DNA of 22,278 bases from assembly GCA_040905025.1 (NCBI GenBank), contig JBBDSJ010000108.1, positions 1 through 22,278 on the forward strand, written 5' to 3'. The notes below the pieces were generated by a model. It was not told where the DNA came from, ran no database searches, and saw only the letters and a list, made by a program, of their open reading frames with translations. The stretch comes from JBBDSJ01 sp040905025 (GTDB lineage: Bacteria > Pseudomonadota > Gammaproteobacteria > Methylohalomonadales > Methylohalomonadaceae). Every line of letters begins with the position of its first letter. Positions within the stretch are counted from its first letter, which is position 1. Positions 8,664 through 16,300 of this stretch are shown piece by piece. The position numbers were made by a program, and so were the translations under genes.

Positions 8664-9953
8664 TCAGGTGTTTTTGTCACTTTCCGGTTTTTTTACCTGT
8701 TGCACAGCTTCATCATTGTTTTCTGCCTGTTCACGTTCCAAGCGTTCGAGCCAGTAACCGGCTTGCTCGCGCAGCCGGCTTGCCTCACGTGCCTTTTGTA
8801 AGGCCTGCCTTGCCAGTGAATAACGTTCCTGCTTGTATGCAGCGATACCGAGCAATAGATGAGCTTCGGCCTGCTCACCAAAATCATCCTTGCTGGTGGC
8901 AATTTCCAAAGCCTCAATGGCAGCGTCCCAGCTTTCAAGTTCTGCAAGTATCTGGCCCTGTCGGTAATAATACTCAGCATTACCTGAGGCTGCAGCAGCT
9001 TCGCCAAAGGTTTTTGCTGCAGCTTCGCGTTCACGCGCAAACAGATAGCTGTCAGCAAGCAAACGCAGATTTTCGGCACTGCGACTGATGCCATTATTGG
9101 CCAGTTCTCGTTCCAGTAATCGTGCTGCACGGAATGGCGCTTCCATATAAAGCAGCATGCGCGCCAGCTGGACTTTCTCTTTTTCGTCAAGCACACCCTG
9201 GGCATAGGCAAGTTCATTGGCGGCAACAGCTTTTTTGTCGTTATTGGCAGCCTGATAGGCACCTACCAACTGACGCCAGTACTCCTTGTTTTCCGGGAAT
9301 AATGCCAGCATTTGTTCAAGCAGTTCCGCTGCTTGTGAAAAGCGTTCCATTTCAAAATAGGTTGCGAGTAATAATTGATACAGGTTTTCCTCGGCCCGTT
9401 CACTCTGACGAATTGCCGCCCGGGCATGCTCGATAACCTTGTTGTTATTTTTCGCCGAGTAATACAACCCGGCGGCAAACTTGTTGGCTTCCAGTGACAG
9501 GTCTGATTCCTGTGAACGCCAACGTTCAAAATAGCGAATCGCGCGCGCATAATCCTCGCTCTGGGTGAGTAATTGCGCAATGTAATAGTGCAGTTGATGG
9601 CTGACATCAGCGGGCAGGGCATTGCTGTCTGCTGCCTTGATAAAAGCTTCGGCAGCCTGTTCATAGCGTTGCAGACCGTTATAGGCATAGCCGAGTGTTT
9701 GATTAACGACAGCATCTTCATAAGCATTGTCTGCAACTCTGGATGCCAGATTCTGCAACTGGCTCACCGCATCATTGTAGCGTTCTGACTCAATAAGCTT
9801 GTTAATATCATCGAGTGCCTCATACGTGGCTTCGCTGAGCAGATATTGGTTGTCTTGCTGCTGGTTTTGGGCGAATGCAAAAGCCATCCCGGAAAGTAGC
9901 CAAACCAGCAGGCAGCGGGTTGTGATGCTATTTAGAAAAAATTGAATGCTCAT
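8664..9953 (-). CDS. TPR-repeat protein of the TonB2 operon
   Basis: The product is 429 residues and last in the operon. A signal peptide covers about residues 1-28 (hydrophobic core ending AFAFAQ). From about residue 45 to 400 the protein is an array of tetratricopeptide repeats. Typical helix pairs are YNDAVSQLQNLASR, LGYAYNGLQRYEQAAEAFIK, LATYFEMERFSQAAELLEQM and LGIAAYKQERYSLARQALQK. It is therefore a periplasmic helical scaffold. In Vibrio and Shewanella TonB2 clusters a TPR protein sits in the same place after tonB; its exact role is not well defined, but it probably stabilises or positions the energy-transducing complex. The start ATG at 9953 is 18 bases after the tonB stop and has no strong ribosome binding site. 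The tail (about 400-429) is charged and disordered. Confidence 0.88.
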   Translation of the reverse strand: MSIQFFLNSITTRCLLVWLLSGMAFAFAQNQQQDNQYLLSEATYEALDDINKLIESERYNDAVSQLQNLASRVADNAYEDAVVNQTLGYAYNGLQRYEQAAEAFIKAADSNALPADVSHQLHYYIAQLLTQSEDYARAIRYFERWRSQESDLSLEANKFAAGLYYSAKNNNKVIEHARAAIRQSERAEENLYQLLLATYFEMERFSQAAELLEQMLALFPENKEYWRQLVGAYQAANNDKKAVAANELAYAQGVLDEKEKVQLARMLLYMEAPFRAARLLERELANNGISRSAENLRLLADSYLFAREREAAAKTFGEAAAASGNAEYYYRQGQILAELESWDAAIEALEIATSKDDFGEQAEAHLLLGIAAYKQERYSLARQALQKAREASRLREQAGYWLERLEREQAENNDEAVQQVKKPESDKNT

Positions 9954-9971
9954 ATATCGTTATTGGCCGCT

Positions 9972-10628
9972 TTATTGCAGACGAAAACGTATGATTTGAC
10001 GCGCGCGTTGTTCGATTTTTTCGCCTTGACGGGTTTCCGGCTCGAATTTCCAACGGCGGACGGCGCGCAAAACGGCATCATTGAAAATATACCCCGGATC
10101 AGCGTCTACAATCTCCATATCCTTGACGCCACCATCTTTTGTAATCGTAAATTCAACTGTGACACTGCCTTGAATGCCTGACCGCAAAGCGCGGGGTGGA
10201 TATTGCGGTTGCACCCGGACTGTAGGCTCGATATCTGTGACGATGTCTGGCCGTGCAGGTGCTGCCTGCGGCGGTGGCGAGCGCATGAAATCTCCAAGAT
10301 AAGGCAAGCCGTCAATATTCATTGAAATATCAATGTCGGGCGCTGGCACATCAATCTGTTGTTGTGGTGGCTTCGGAGTATCCGGTTGTGGCACGTCAGG
10401 TGGCGGTTCTTCCGGTTCTTCCTCAGGCGGTTCCGGAGGCTCTTTCTCTTCAGGTGGTGGTTCCGGTTCCGGCTCCGGCATCTGCATGCGGATAAATTCG
10501 ACCATGCGGATCTTATCCTGATCTGCAATGCCGGTTTGTTCTCTATTGACCAGTTGCTGGATAAAATAGAAGAGCAGCAGGTTTAGTAAAAAGGCGGCAA
10601 CAATAAATAACAACAGACGCTTAGACAT
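9972..10628 (-). CDS. tonB: TonB energy-transducing protein (TonB2 type)
   Basis: The product is 218 residues, slightly short, as is usual for TonB2 proteins. One N-terminal helix (about residues 4-25) anchors it in the inner membrane. A Pro/Glu-rich spacer follows (about 49-95, with stretches of EPEPEPPPEE and PPEEEPEEPPP), spanning the periplasm. The C-terminal domain (about 133-218) shows PQYPPRALRSGIQGSVTVEF, VVDADP-like turns, AVLRAVRRWKFEP and the final IIRFRLQ strand, which are TonB-C hallmarks. TonB carries proton-motive energy from ExbB/ExbD to outer-membrane receptors for iron chelates, cobalamin or similar nutrients. It starts 24 bases after exbD and precedes the TPR gene by 18 bases. 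No TonB-dependent receptor is in the window. The Fur-like site upstream of the operon suggests induction when iron is scarce. Confidence 0.95.
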   Translation of the reverse strand: MSKRLLLFIVAAFLLNLLLFYFIQQLVNREQTGIADQDKIRMVEFIRMQMPEPEPEPPPEEKEPPEPPEEEPEEPPPDVPQPDTPKPPQQQIDVPAPDIDISMNIDGLPYLGDFMRSPPPQAAPARPDIVTDIEPTVRVQPQYPPRALRSGIQGSVTVEFTITKDGGVKDMEIVDADPGYIFNDAVLRAVRRWKFEPETRQGEKIEQRARQIIRFRLQ

Positions 10629-10652
10629 GGGTATTCACAGGCGTTTTACTGG

Positions 10653-11063
10653 TCACTCGTTGTTGCGGTTGGTAGCGATGGCAATATTCTCGACACCGGC
10701 CAGACGCACCTGGTCCATGACATCCACCATCATGCCGCTGCGCGAATTCTTGTCTGCCATGACGATGACTGTCCCTTCAGGATTCTGTGCATGCAGGCGT
10801 TCAACGTGAGCCCGCACTGCGCGGATATCTACTTGCTGGTTATCGATCCATATTTCGCCAGCCTGGGTAACTGCGATGACCAGATTGCCGCGTTCCTGCC
10901 GTTCAGCGGTCTGAGCAGAAGGCCTGTCAACATCAATCCCGGCCTCTTTGGTAAACGAAGCCGTCACCAGAAAGAAGATTAACAATATGAACACCATATC
11001 AATTAACGGCGTCAGATTAACGCTGACATCGGCAGTGTCTTTTTGACTATGAGAAGGGCGCAT
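10653..11063 (-). CDS. exbD: ExbD/TolR-family proton-channel subunit
   Basis: The product is 136 residues, a normal ExbD length. A short cytoplasmic tail (MRPSHSQKDTADVSVN) is followed by one transmembrane helix, LTPLIDMVFILLIFFLV. It includes Asp22, the residue corresponding to the proton-carrying Asp of ExbD. The periplasmic domain (about residues 40-136) shows the family pattern of strands, such as GEIWIDNQQVDIRAV and GTVIVMADKNSRSG. It pairs with ExbB to convert proton flow into TonB movement. The start is 4 bases after the exbB stop, indicating a coupled operon. Nothing is missing or truncated. Confidence 0.95.
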   Translation of the reverse strand: MRPSHSQKDTADVSVNLTPLIDMVFILLIFFLVTASFTKEAGIDVDRPSAQTAERQERGNLVIAVTQAGEIWIDNQQVDIRAVRAHVERLHAQNPEGTVIVMADKNSRSGMMVDVMDQVRLAGVENIAIATNRNNE

Positions 11064-11067
11064 GAAT

Positions 11068-11586
11068 TTAATCGGTTATGTTGAGACTATCCATGGCCTG
11101 CTGGCCTTGAATTTTAGCCCGGTATTTAAGATTGGCACTGAAATACAGCCCGACAATGGCTGTTGTCAGGCCGGCTGTTGTGGGCAGCAAAGCCTGGGAT
11201 ATACCGTCGGCCATGCCACGGGCATTACCGGTGCCAAAGACGGTGATCACATCAAAAATAGCAATCATGCCGGTAACTGTACCGAGCAGGCCCAGTAAAG
11301 GCAGTATTTGTGTGAGTGTTTGCACCGGTGCCAGATTCTTTTTTAGCGCCAGATCAATCTCGGTAGTCAGACCTTCACGCAATCGTAATGCATACCATGA
11401 AGTACGATCCTGACGCTCCTGCCAGCGTTGAATGATCTTTTTGATGCGCTGCGGATAAACACGATAAAAAAACCAGTAGCGTTCAAGAATGAAAATCCAC
11501 AGGAGTGTTGATACACCGAGAATAACCACGGTGACCGGCCCGCCACGTTCAAAAAAAATCAGTAGTTGCAGGAAAAAATCAGGCAT
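11068..11586 (-). CDS. exbB: ExbB/TolQ-family proton-channel subunit
   Basis: I chose the ATG at 11586 (172 residues) over an upstream ATG at 11625, because 11586 overlaps the ttpC stop by eight bases (ATGCCTGA) and gives the usual ExbB2 N-terminus MPDFFLQLLIFFERGGPVTV. The first helix is VVILGVSTLLWIFILERYWF. The conserved core LTQILPLLGLLGTVTGMIAI and the end LLPTTAGLTTAIVGLYFSANL form the MotA/TolQ/ExbB proton-channel domain. With ExbD it makes the channel that powers TonB. The protein is shorter than E. coli ExbB, as is typical of TonB2 systems, where TtpC supplies an additional ExbB-like domain. The eight-base overlap suggests translation is coupled to ttpC. Confidence 0.93.
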   Translation of the reverse strand: MPDFFLQLLIFFERGGPVTVVILGVSTLLWIFILERYWFFYRVYPQRIKKIIQRWQERQDRTSWYALRLREGLTTEIDLALKKNLAPVQTLTQILPLLGLLGTVTGMIAIFDVITVFGTGNARGMADGISQALLPTTAGLTTAIVGLYFSANLKYRAKIQGQQAMDSLNITD

Positions 11587-12961
11587 GGGCTGTTTTGCTA
11601 CCTGCCTGATGTTCGGACTCGGCAATCACGGCAATATAGGCTGCGCTTTGTTGGTCCAGTATCTGGATAACAGCATTGCTTTTTGAACTCAGAAAGCTGT
11701 GAATAAACAATAAAGGTATTGCGATAACCAGGCCGAGTACTGTTGTTACCAGCGCTTCGGAAATACCGGCTGACATCAGGCGTGGATCACCTGTTCCAAA
11801 CAGGGTAATAGACTGGAAGGTTTCAATAATGCCGGTCACGGTTCCGAGCAAACCCAACAGCGGGCCAACGGCGGCAATGATGGCAATTGCACCAAGGCCA
11901 CGCTGCAGGGGATGCATCTCACGCAGAATGGTTTCATCCAGCTTATGGCCCAGCGTGTCAGTATCAACATGTTTGTTGTCGTAATAGACTTGCATGATTC
12001 GGCCAAGCGGATTTACACCGGGTGTTTTGTCCTGCAATTGTTTGCGTACTTTCCGGTATACCGATGTCAGCACAATAAACCGGCTGACTGCGACCATCAG
12101 GCCAATGACACCAAGCACGATAATCACAACACCGATTGGACCACCCTGCTTGATTCTGGCATAGATATTCGGCGATTGAGTCAGCAATGACAGCAGTGTT
12201 CCCCGGGTTGGGTCGATAGCCACAGGATGGATCCCGTCACGTGCCTCTTCAAGTTTGCGCGCCATGGATTGAAAACGCTGGCTCGGCTGCCTCTGTGGTT
12301 CAACAAGTTTGCCGGTGTCAGCACTGTAACCCAGATATAAACCATCGCTGAACGTATTGAATGTGCCTACCCGGGTAACACGGCGTTGTGATTCCTCGCC
12401 ATTGGTGTCAACGACAACGGCATCAAATTGAGTGACTTTGCCGGCAGCTGCAATCTCATTCAGGGCTTGTTGCCAGAGCTCTTCGAGGGAACTGATTGAT
12501 GGTAATTCACTACTGGTGGCAAGTTCATCGGCAATCGCCGCGCGGCCTGGTTGTTCTGCAGAAACCATTGAGGTTTCGAGTGTGCCCTGCATGTCACTGG
12601 CAATCTGGCGAACAACACCATGCAGCTCATTGAGATAACCGACGCGTTGTTTGAGAACACGCTCCTGTTCTTCAATGGCCCCGGCATTTTCCTCAAAACC
12701 CTGCAGCAGGGCATTATTTTCTGCATCCAGCGATTCAAGCTCGGATTTTGCCTGGCGCAATAATTCCTGTTGGCGGTTGCGATTATTCCTGAACTCTTCT
12801 ACACGTTCTGCGAATTCACGCTTCTCCTGTGCGCCTTGTTCACGCACATCGCGGATTAATTCATCCAGAGTGCGGTTGTTCTGGGCTTGTGCGTGAGTTG
12901 GAGTCATTGCTGATACAGCAGCGGCTAGTACCAGCATTAACAGGTTCCGGCTTGTCATCAT
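11579..12961 (-). CDS. ttpC: TtpC-like ExbB fusion protein of the TonB2 system
   Basis: The product is 460 residues. A signal peptide (about 1-26, ending AQAQ) is followed by a long charged coiled coil (about 30-125; DELIRDVREQGAQEKREFAE and similar). A periplasmic globular part spans about 150-250. Then come a transmembrane helix (275-298, GVVIIVLGVIGLMVAVSRF) and a C-terminal ExbB/TolQ domain with GPLLGLLGTVTGIIETF (366-382) and LVTTVLGLVIAIPLLFI. This is the architecture of TtpC of Vibrio TonB2 systems, shown there to be needed for TonB2-dependent iron uptake, probably by bridging the ExbB-ExbD-TonB complex and the envelope. Its ATG forms an ATGA overlap with the DUF3450 stop, so the genes are translationally coupled. 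Its stop overlaps exbB. A second ATG immediately follows the first. Confidence 0.93.
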   Translation of the reverse strand: MMTSRNLLMLVLAAAVSAMTPTHAQAQNNRTLDELIRDVREQGAQEKREFAERVEEFRNNRNRQQELLRQAKSELESLDAENNALLQGFEENAGAIEEQERVLKQRVGYLNELHGVVRQIASDMQGTLETSMVSAEQPGRAAIADELATSSELPSISSLEELWQQALNEIAAAGKVTQFDAVVVDTNGEESQRRVTRVGTFNTFSDGLYLGYSADTGKLVEPQRQPSQRFQSMARKLEEARDGIHPVAIDPTRGTLLSLLTQSPNIYARIKQGGPIGVVIIVLGVIGLMVAVSRFIVLTSVYRKVRKQLQDKTPGVNPLGRIMQVYYDNKHVDTDTLGHKLDETILREMHPLQRGLGAIAIIAAVGPLLGLLGTVTGIIETFQSITLFGTGDPRLMSAGISEALVTTVLGLVIAIPLLFIHSFLSSKSNAVIQILDQQSAAYIAVIAESEHQAGSKTAHA

Positions 12962-13731
12962 GGCTGGCGCTCCGGTGCGCCAACGGGGGCGATGAAGAAA
13001 TCAGGCGGCGCTTCCTTGCGGGCTATGCTGAGGCCATGGCGGATGGGCGTATTGAACTCAGTGGCCAGCGTCTGCCAGGTGTTTTGCTGAATGTTCCAAT
13101 AGCCGGATTCAGTGCCATCAAGTGTTTGGTAGTACAACCCCAGCCGGCCAAGCCGAAGGAATGCAACAGTACGGGTTCTGCCCGCATGCTCGAGTTCGCC
13201 TTCGTAGGTTTCGATATTGCGGCCATAGTCCATTTCAATTTGATAGGCTTCCATGATGCGGCGAAATTTGTCAGGTAACGTAACATCGGGCCGGTACATC
13301 ATGTCCTGCAGCGCGGCAATTCGCGCCTGGCGTTCAGCTGGCAGGAAGGGTGTGTCCAGTTCAACCAGTTCGGCCAGCACTTCAAGCATGCGCGACATCA
13401 GTGGCACCAGATTGCGCTGAGTCTCTTCTACCGTTGTCAGCTGCCGCTCAAATGATGCCAGCTCTTCTTCCTGGCGCTGTATCTGCTTTTTCAGCTGTTC
13501 ATTGTAACTGCGGGTATTTTCAATCCGGCGCAGGGTCTCGCGGTATTCCTGTTCCATATCCAGTGTTTCATCGGCCAACTGATCGACCTGGCGCTGACTG
13601 CGCTGCGCCTCATCCTGGACACCAATCCGCTCGCCTATGGCCTCATCGACCTGACCTGCCGAGAGCCAGACTGGCGCCGGCAACAGCACAAACAACAGTA
13701 TCCCCGGACACAGGAGATTGCATTTCACCAT
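12958..13731 (-). CDS. DUF3450 protein, first gene of TonB2 operon
   Basis: The product is 257 residues and the first gene of the operon. A signal peptide covers about residues 1-25. A long coiled coil runs about 35-115 (SQRQVDQLADETLDMEQEYR, then NEQLKKQIQRQEEELASFER). A conserved C-terminal part contains LGRLGLYYQTLDGTESGYWN, the recognisable signature of the DUF3450 family. Members of this family are coded directly upstream of ttpC in TonB2 clusters of Vibrio and Shewanella, and its coiled coil may pair with that of TtpC. No biochemical role is established. The start is 13731; AGGA lies about 15 bases upstream, a little far. The Fur-like box lies about 90 bases upstream. The stop overlaps the TtpC start as ATGA. 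Confidence 0.9.
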   Translation of the reverse strand: MVKCNLLCPGILLFVLLPAPVWLSAGQVDEAIGERIGVQDEAQRSQRQVDQLADETLDMEQEYRETLRRIENTRSYNEQLKKQIQRQEEELASFERQLTTVEETQRNLVPLMSRMLEVLAELVELDTPFLPAERQARIAALQDMMYRPDVTLPDKFRRIMEAYQIEMDYGRNIETYEGELEHAGRTRTVAFLRLGRLGLYYQTLDGTESGYWNIQQNTWQTLATEFNTPIRHGLSIARKEAPPDFFIAPVGAPERQP

Positions 13732-13785
13732 CGGGAAAAATTCCTATAGGTAATAGAAGACTTTTGCTTTAGAAAACCAGACTTA

Positions 13786-13802
13786 ATTCAAAGTGTTTGA
13801 AT
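13786..13802. promoter_or_regulatory. Perfect inverted repeat ATTCAAA-GTG-TTTGAAT
   Basis: Arms of seven bases match perfectly around a three-base centre. It lies 55 bases upstream of the DUF3450 start and its last two bases overlap the next palindrome. The size and symmetry fit a dimer-binding operator. The regulator is unknown. Confidence 0.5.
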
Positions 13803-13816
13803 GATGACGTCATCAT
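13801..13816. promoter_or_regulatory. 16-base perfect palindrome ATGATGACGTCATCAT
   Basis: All 16 bases are self-complementary, with no spacer. It abuts the ATTCAAA repeat on one side and the Fur-like box (four bases away) on the other. This packing is typical of a multi-input promoter. The regulator is unknown. Confidence 0.55.
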
Positions 13817-13819
13817 AAC

Positions 13820-13834
13820 TGAGAACTATTATCA
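13820..13834. promoter_or_regulatory. Putative Fur box TGAGAACTATTATCA
   Basis: Compared with the 7-1-7 Fur consensus TGATAATNATTATCA, 12 of 14 defined positions match; the right arm ATTATCA is exact. It lies about 90 bases upstream of the DUF3450-ttpC-exbB-exbD-tonB operon. Fur repression of TonB systems is well established, so the placement makes sense. Binding has not been shown. Confidence 0.6.
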
Positions 13835-13903
13835 ACACGCAGTGGCATTCTGTCCAGTTTCCTCTGAGTGCTGGCACTATAGCGGCTTCGAAGTCATCCA
13901 ACA

Positions 13904-13924
13904 ATCTGGCTGCTGTCGCCAGAT
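13904..13924. promoter_or_regulatory. Inverted repeat ATCTGGC-N7-GCCAGAT before histidine kinase
   Basis: Seven-base arms match perfectly around a seven-base centre, 51 bases before the kinase ATG. It could be an operator for the adjacent two-component regulator or a stem in the leader transcript. There is no T-run after it, so it is not a terminator. Confidence 0.4.
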
Positions 13925-13975
13925 GTCTGAAATTATGAACGAAAAACCTGTTTTAAAATCCGGGATAATCACATC

Positions 13976-15352
13976 ATGCCTATGAGTTTGCCAGTTAGAC
14001 TGAACCTGCTGATAGCCGTCTGTTTCACACTGGTGTTGCTAGCCGGCATATTCATGGTCATCAATCATGCCCGCCACGCTGTCAAGGATGAGGTCAGTTC
14101 GACTGCCAATCTGACTCTGCAGCTAATCGAGATTGCTGTCTCAAATGCAAGGATAGATGAGCAATATATGCCCGGCCTGCAGCATAATGTGGTGCAGCAA
14201 TTGGCGAATCTGCAAGAAGCACGGCATCTATACATCGGTATCTATCAAAATGGTGTGCCGGTAGTTGATACCAGCCGGGCAGAGCCTGATCCTCCAACAA
14301 CCGAGGCTCCGGGTTGGTTCATGGCGTTGGTCGGGCCGACGACACTGGAATTTCGCCGCGTGCTGGATGCCGGTATCATGCCGCAGACTGAAATAGTGTT
14401 GCGTGCTGATCCCGCCGATGAGGTCGCCGAAGCCTGGCGTGAAGCCCGGGTGGTGCTGGGCTTGTTGATATTGTTTGTCGTGGTCGCCAATATCCTGATC
14501 TACCTGACCATTCACCGTGGCCTGCGGCCTATCGACAGTATTCTGTCTGCGCTTGATGGTATTGAGCAGGGTGATTACGAACTGCGGTTACCGCATTTTG
14601 ATCTGCCAGAACTCGACAGAATATCGATGAAATTCAATCATATGGCGGAGGTTTTGCAACGAAGTCAGGAAGAGAATCATGCGTTGACCCAGCGGTCGCT
14701 GGCGATCCAGGAACGCGAACGCCGGAATCTGGCGCATGAACTGCATGATGAACTGGGGCAGTCGATCAGTGCAATCAAGGCGGTGGCGGTATCCATCAGC
14801 CATCAAACCCCGGCGGGACACGACGATATCAAAACCAGTTCGAAAACCATCGTCGAAATCAGTAATCGTATGCACGATGTCGCGCGGCAGATGATGCGCC
14901 GTTTACGCCCGGTTGTACTTGATGAACTGGGATTGCTGGCAGCATTACAGGAGATGGTTGATGACTGGAATAGCCGTAATGACGAGATGTTCTGCCATTT
15001 CAGTCACAGGGGTGATTTCAGGGGCCTCGGCGAAGGCTTGAACATCAGTGTTTACCGCATGATTCAGGAAAGCCTGACCAACATTGTCCGGCATGCGGAC
15101 GCAGAAAATGTAGATATCAAAATTGAGCGTGCAGTTAGCAACGAACAGGATAATTTGTCGTTACACATCCGTGATGATGGCCTTGGTTTTGATCCTGATA
15201 AAGCCCGCTGGGGGCTTGGCCTGCTCGGTATGCGCGAGCGCACCGAGTCGGTAGGCGGGAAATTCTCCCTAGCGGCTGTGCCCGGAGAAGGAGTATCTAT
15301 AAATATTAATATTCCGCTGAAAAAAACCGAGAACCTGCAAGATGCCAAATAA
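13976..15352 (+). CDS. NarX/MoxY-like membrane sensor histidine kinase
   Basis: The product is 458 residues. TM1 covers about 9-30, a periplasmic sensor about 31-157, TM2 about 158-179 and a HAMP segment about 180-232. The sensor resembles the N-terminal LapD/MoxY type, an assignment from memory that a profile search should test. The kinase core is the HisKA_3 class: QERERRNLAHELHDELGQSI with His255 as the phosphorylated residue. The ATPase domain has ESLTNIVRHA (365-374), DDGLGF (400-405) and GLGLLGMRER (413-422). All core residues are intact, so it should be active. Its signal is unknown. The end overlaps the response-regulator start by 11 bases, indicating a coupled pair. ATG 13976 was chosen; an alternative at 13982 is possible. 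Confidence 0.92.
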   Translation: MPMSLPVRLNLLIAVCFTLVLLAGIFMVINHARHAVKDEVSSTANLTLQLIEIAVSNARIDEQYMPGLQHNVVQQLANLQEARHLYIGIYQNGVPVVDTSRAEPDPPTTEAPGWFMALVGPTTLEFRRVLDAGIMPQTEIVLRADPADEVAEAWREARVVLGLLILFVVVANILIYLTIHRGLRPIDSILSALDGIEQGDYELRLPHFDLPELDRISMKFNHMAEVLQRSQEENHALTQRSLAIQERERRNLAHELHDELGQSISAIKAVAVSISHQTPAGHDDIKTSSKTIVEISNRMHDVARQMMRRLRPVVLDELGLLAALQEMVDDWNSRNDEMFCHFSHRGDFRGLGEGLNISVYRMIQESLTNIVRHADAENVDIKIERAVSNEQDNLSLHIRDDGLGFDPDKARWGLGLLGMRERTESVGGKFSLAAVPGEGVSININIPLKKTENLQDAK

Positions 15353-15992
15353 AATATCTCCGATTCGAGTATTGCTCGCTGATGATCATGCCATTGTCCG
15401 TGCCGGCTACAGAATGCTGTTGAAAAATTGCAGTGATATAGAAGTGGTTGCCGAAGTCGATAGCGGCGAGGCAGCCTGCAAGCAATACAATGAGCAAAAA
15501 CCTGATGTCGTAGTAATGGATTTGTCATTGCCGGGTATCGGCGGACTGGAAGCAATACGCCGGATTATTGCACGTGATGCAGAAGCCCGGATCCTGGTGT
15601 TCAGTATGCATGAAGACACTATTTTCGTTGAGCAGGCATTGCAAGCCGGTGCACGTGGTTACCTAACCAAAAGTGGCGAGCCGGAAGCGTTGGTTGAAGG
15701 TGTGCGTGCGCTGGCAGCCGGTAAAACCCATCTTGACAAAAACATTGCCGAGCGGCTGGCGTTTCAGAAAATGCGTGGCAAGGATACACCGTTCTCCGGC
15801 CTGTCCACTCGCGAGTTTGAAATATTCTGTCTGTTGGCAGAAGGTCACAGCACCAACGACATAGCCCAGCGGTTGTCCCTGAGCTATAAAACCGTAGCCA
15901 ATTACAGTACCCAGATAAAAAATAAACTCGAAGTCAGCAGTATTGCCGAGATTGCCCGCATGGCAATTCGTCATCACATTGTCAGTGTCTGA
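15342..15992 (+). CDS. NarL/LuxR-family response regulator
   Basis: The product is 216 residues. The receiver domain (about 1-125) has LLADDH with the acidic pair, phospho-acceptor Asp60 in VVVMDLSLPG and the Lys of GYLTKSGEP. The C-terminal DNA-binding helix-turn-helix (about 150-205) shows LSTREFEIFCLLAEGHSTND and SLSYKTVANYSTQIKNKLEV, diagnostic of the LuxR/NarL class. It is the partner of the kinase, whose gene it overlaps. Its targets are unknown; candidate sites are the inverted repeats in the gaps on either side, but none matches a NarL heptamer convincingly. It is followed immediately by a terminator. Confidence 0.95.
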   Translation: MPNKISPIRVLLADDHAIVRAGYRMLLKNCSDIEVVAEVDSGEAACKQYNEQKPDVVVMDLSLPGIGGLEAIRRIIARDAEARILVFSMHEDTIFVEQALQAGARGYLTKSGEPEALVEGVRALAAGKTHLDKNIAERLAFQKMRGKDTPFSGLSTREFEIFCLLAEGHSTNDIAQRLSLSYKTVANYSTQIKNKLEVSSIAEIARMAIRHHIVSV

Positions 15993-16020
15993 TCCCGGAT
16001 TGTCGCCACCGGGATTTTTT
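15992..16020 (+). terminator. Rho-independent terminator after response regulator
   Basis: Stem ATCCCGG (15992-15998) pairs with CCGGGAT (16009-16015) across a ten-base loop and is followed by a run of T (16016-16020). The stem starts inside the stop codon of the response regulator. It closes the two-component operon and separates it from the membrane-protein genes. Confidence 0.8.
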
Positions 16021-16300
16021 CCTGACGGCCAAACAAACCCTGCTGATGCCTGTCAAACGGCTTGATTCAGGTCGGCGTGTTCGGCTAACCTCAATTTAGA
16101 TATAGTCTAAACAGGCAATGTTTCAGTTTCAGTTCATGCACATTTTTTATGATTACAACTTTGCTGCTCTGCAACCGAATAAAAATTTGTATGATTCAAG
16201 CCATGATTCAGATTAATTTTTTATAAATATAAAATCTTTGCATATGCCAAGGCAGAAAACTGAATTTTCATACATAAATTAACTACAGGACAGGTGCTGC
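16021..16300 (+). promoter_or_regulatory. AT-rich upstream region of membrane-protein/cytochrome b genes
   Basis: This gap contains the inverted repeat at 16095-16111 and an AT-rich tract with two overlapping TATAAA boxes (16222-16227, 16228-16233), followed by the ribosome binding site AGGACAGG before ATG 16301. No -35 hexamer with correct spacing was found. No FNR site with full match was seen. Otherwise the stretch holds nothing I recognise. Confidence 0.4.
16095..16111. promoter_or_regulatory. Inverted repeat TTTAGA-TATAG-TCTAAA
   Basis: Six-base perfect arms flank a five-base centre. It lies about 190 bases upstream of the membrane-protein start and 75 bases past the terminator. It could be an operator for the neighbouring regulator or another factor. 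It has no T-run and is not a terminator. Confidence 0.4.

Larger units (their letters stand above)
13732..13975. promoter_or_regulatory. Divergent control region, TonB2 operon / two-component operon
   Basis: This 244-base gap separates two divergent operons. It contains two abutting perfect palindromes, a Fur-box match and a further inverted repeat near the kinase gene, each listed separately. I tried several -35/-10 pairs on the minus strand (such as TTGATA near 13830-13835) and none had correct spacing, so no promoter is called. Confidence 0.7.

Noticed and set aside
10333..10521. Plus-strand frame rich in Gly and Ser
   Set aside because: It is the complement of the proline/glutamate-rich spacer of tonB; the repeats come from that coding sequence.
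11587..11625. Thirteen extra N-terminal residues for ExbB
   Set aside because: They overlap ttpC by 47 bases with no ribosome binding site; the start at 11586 matches the family N-terminus and overlaps by only eight bases.
13872..13886. Possible sigma-54 site TGGCAC with GG-N10-GC spacing before the histidine kinase
   Set aside because: The -12 part reads CGGC where TTGC is expected, and no enhancer-binding regulator is present.
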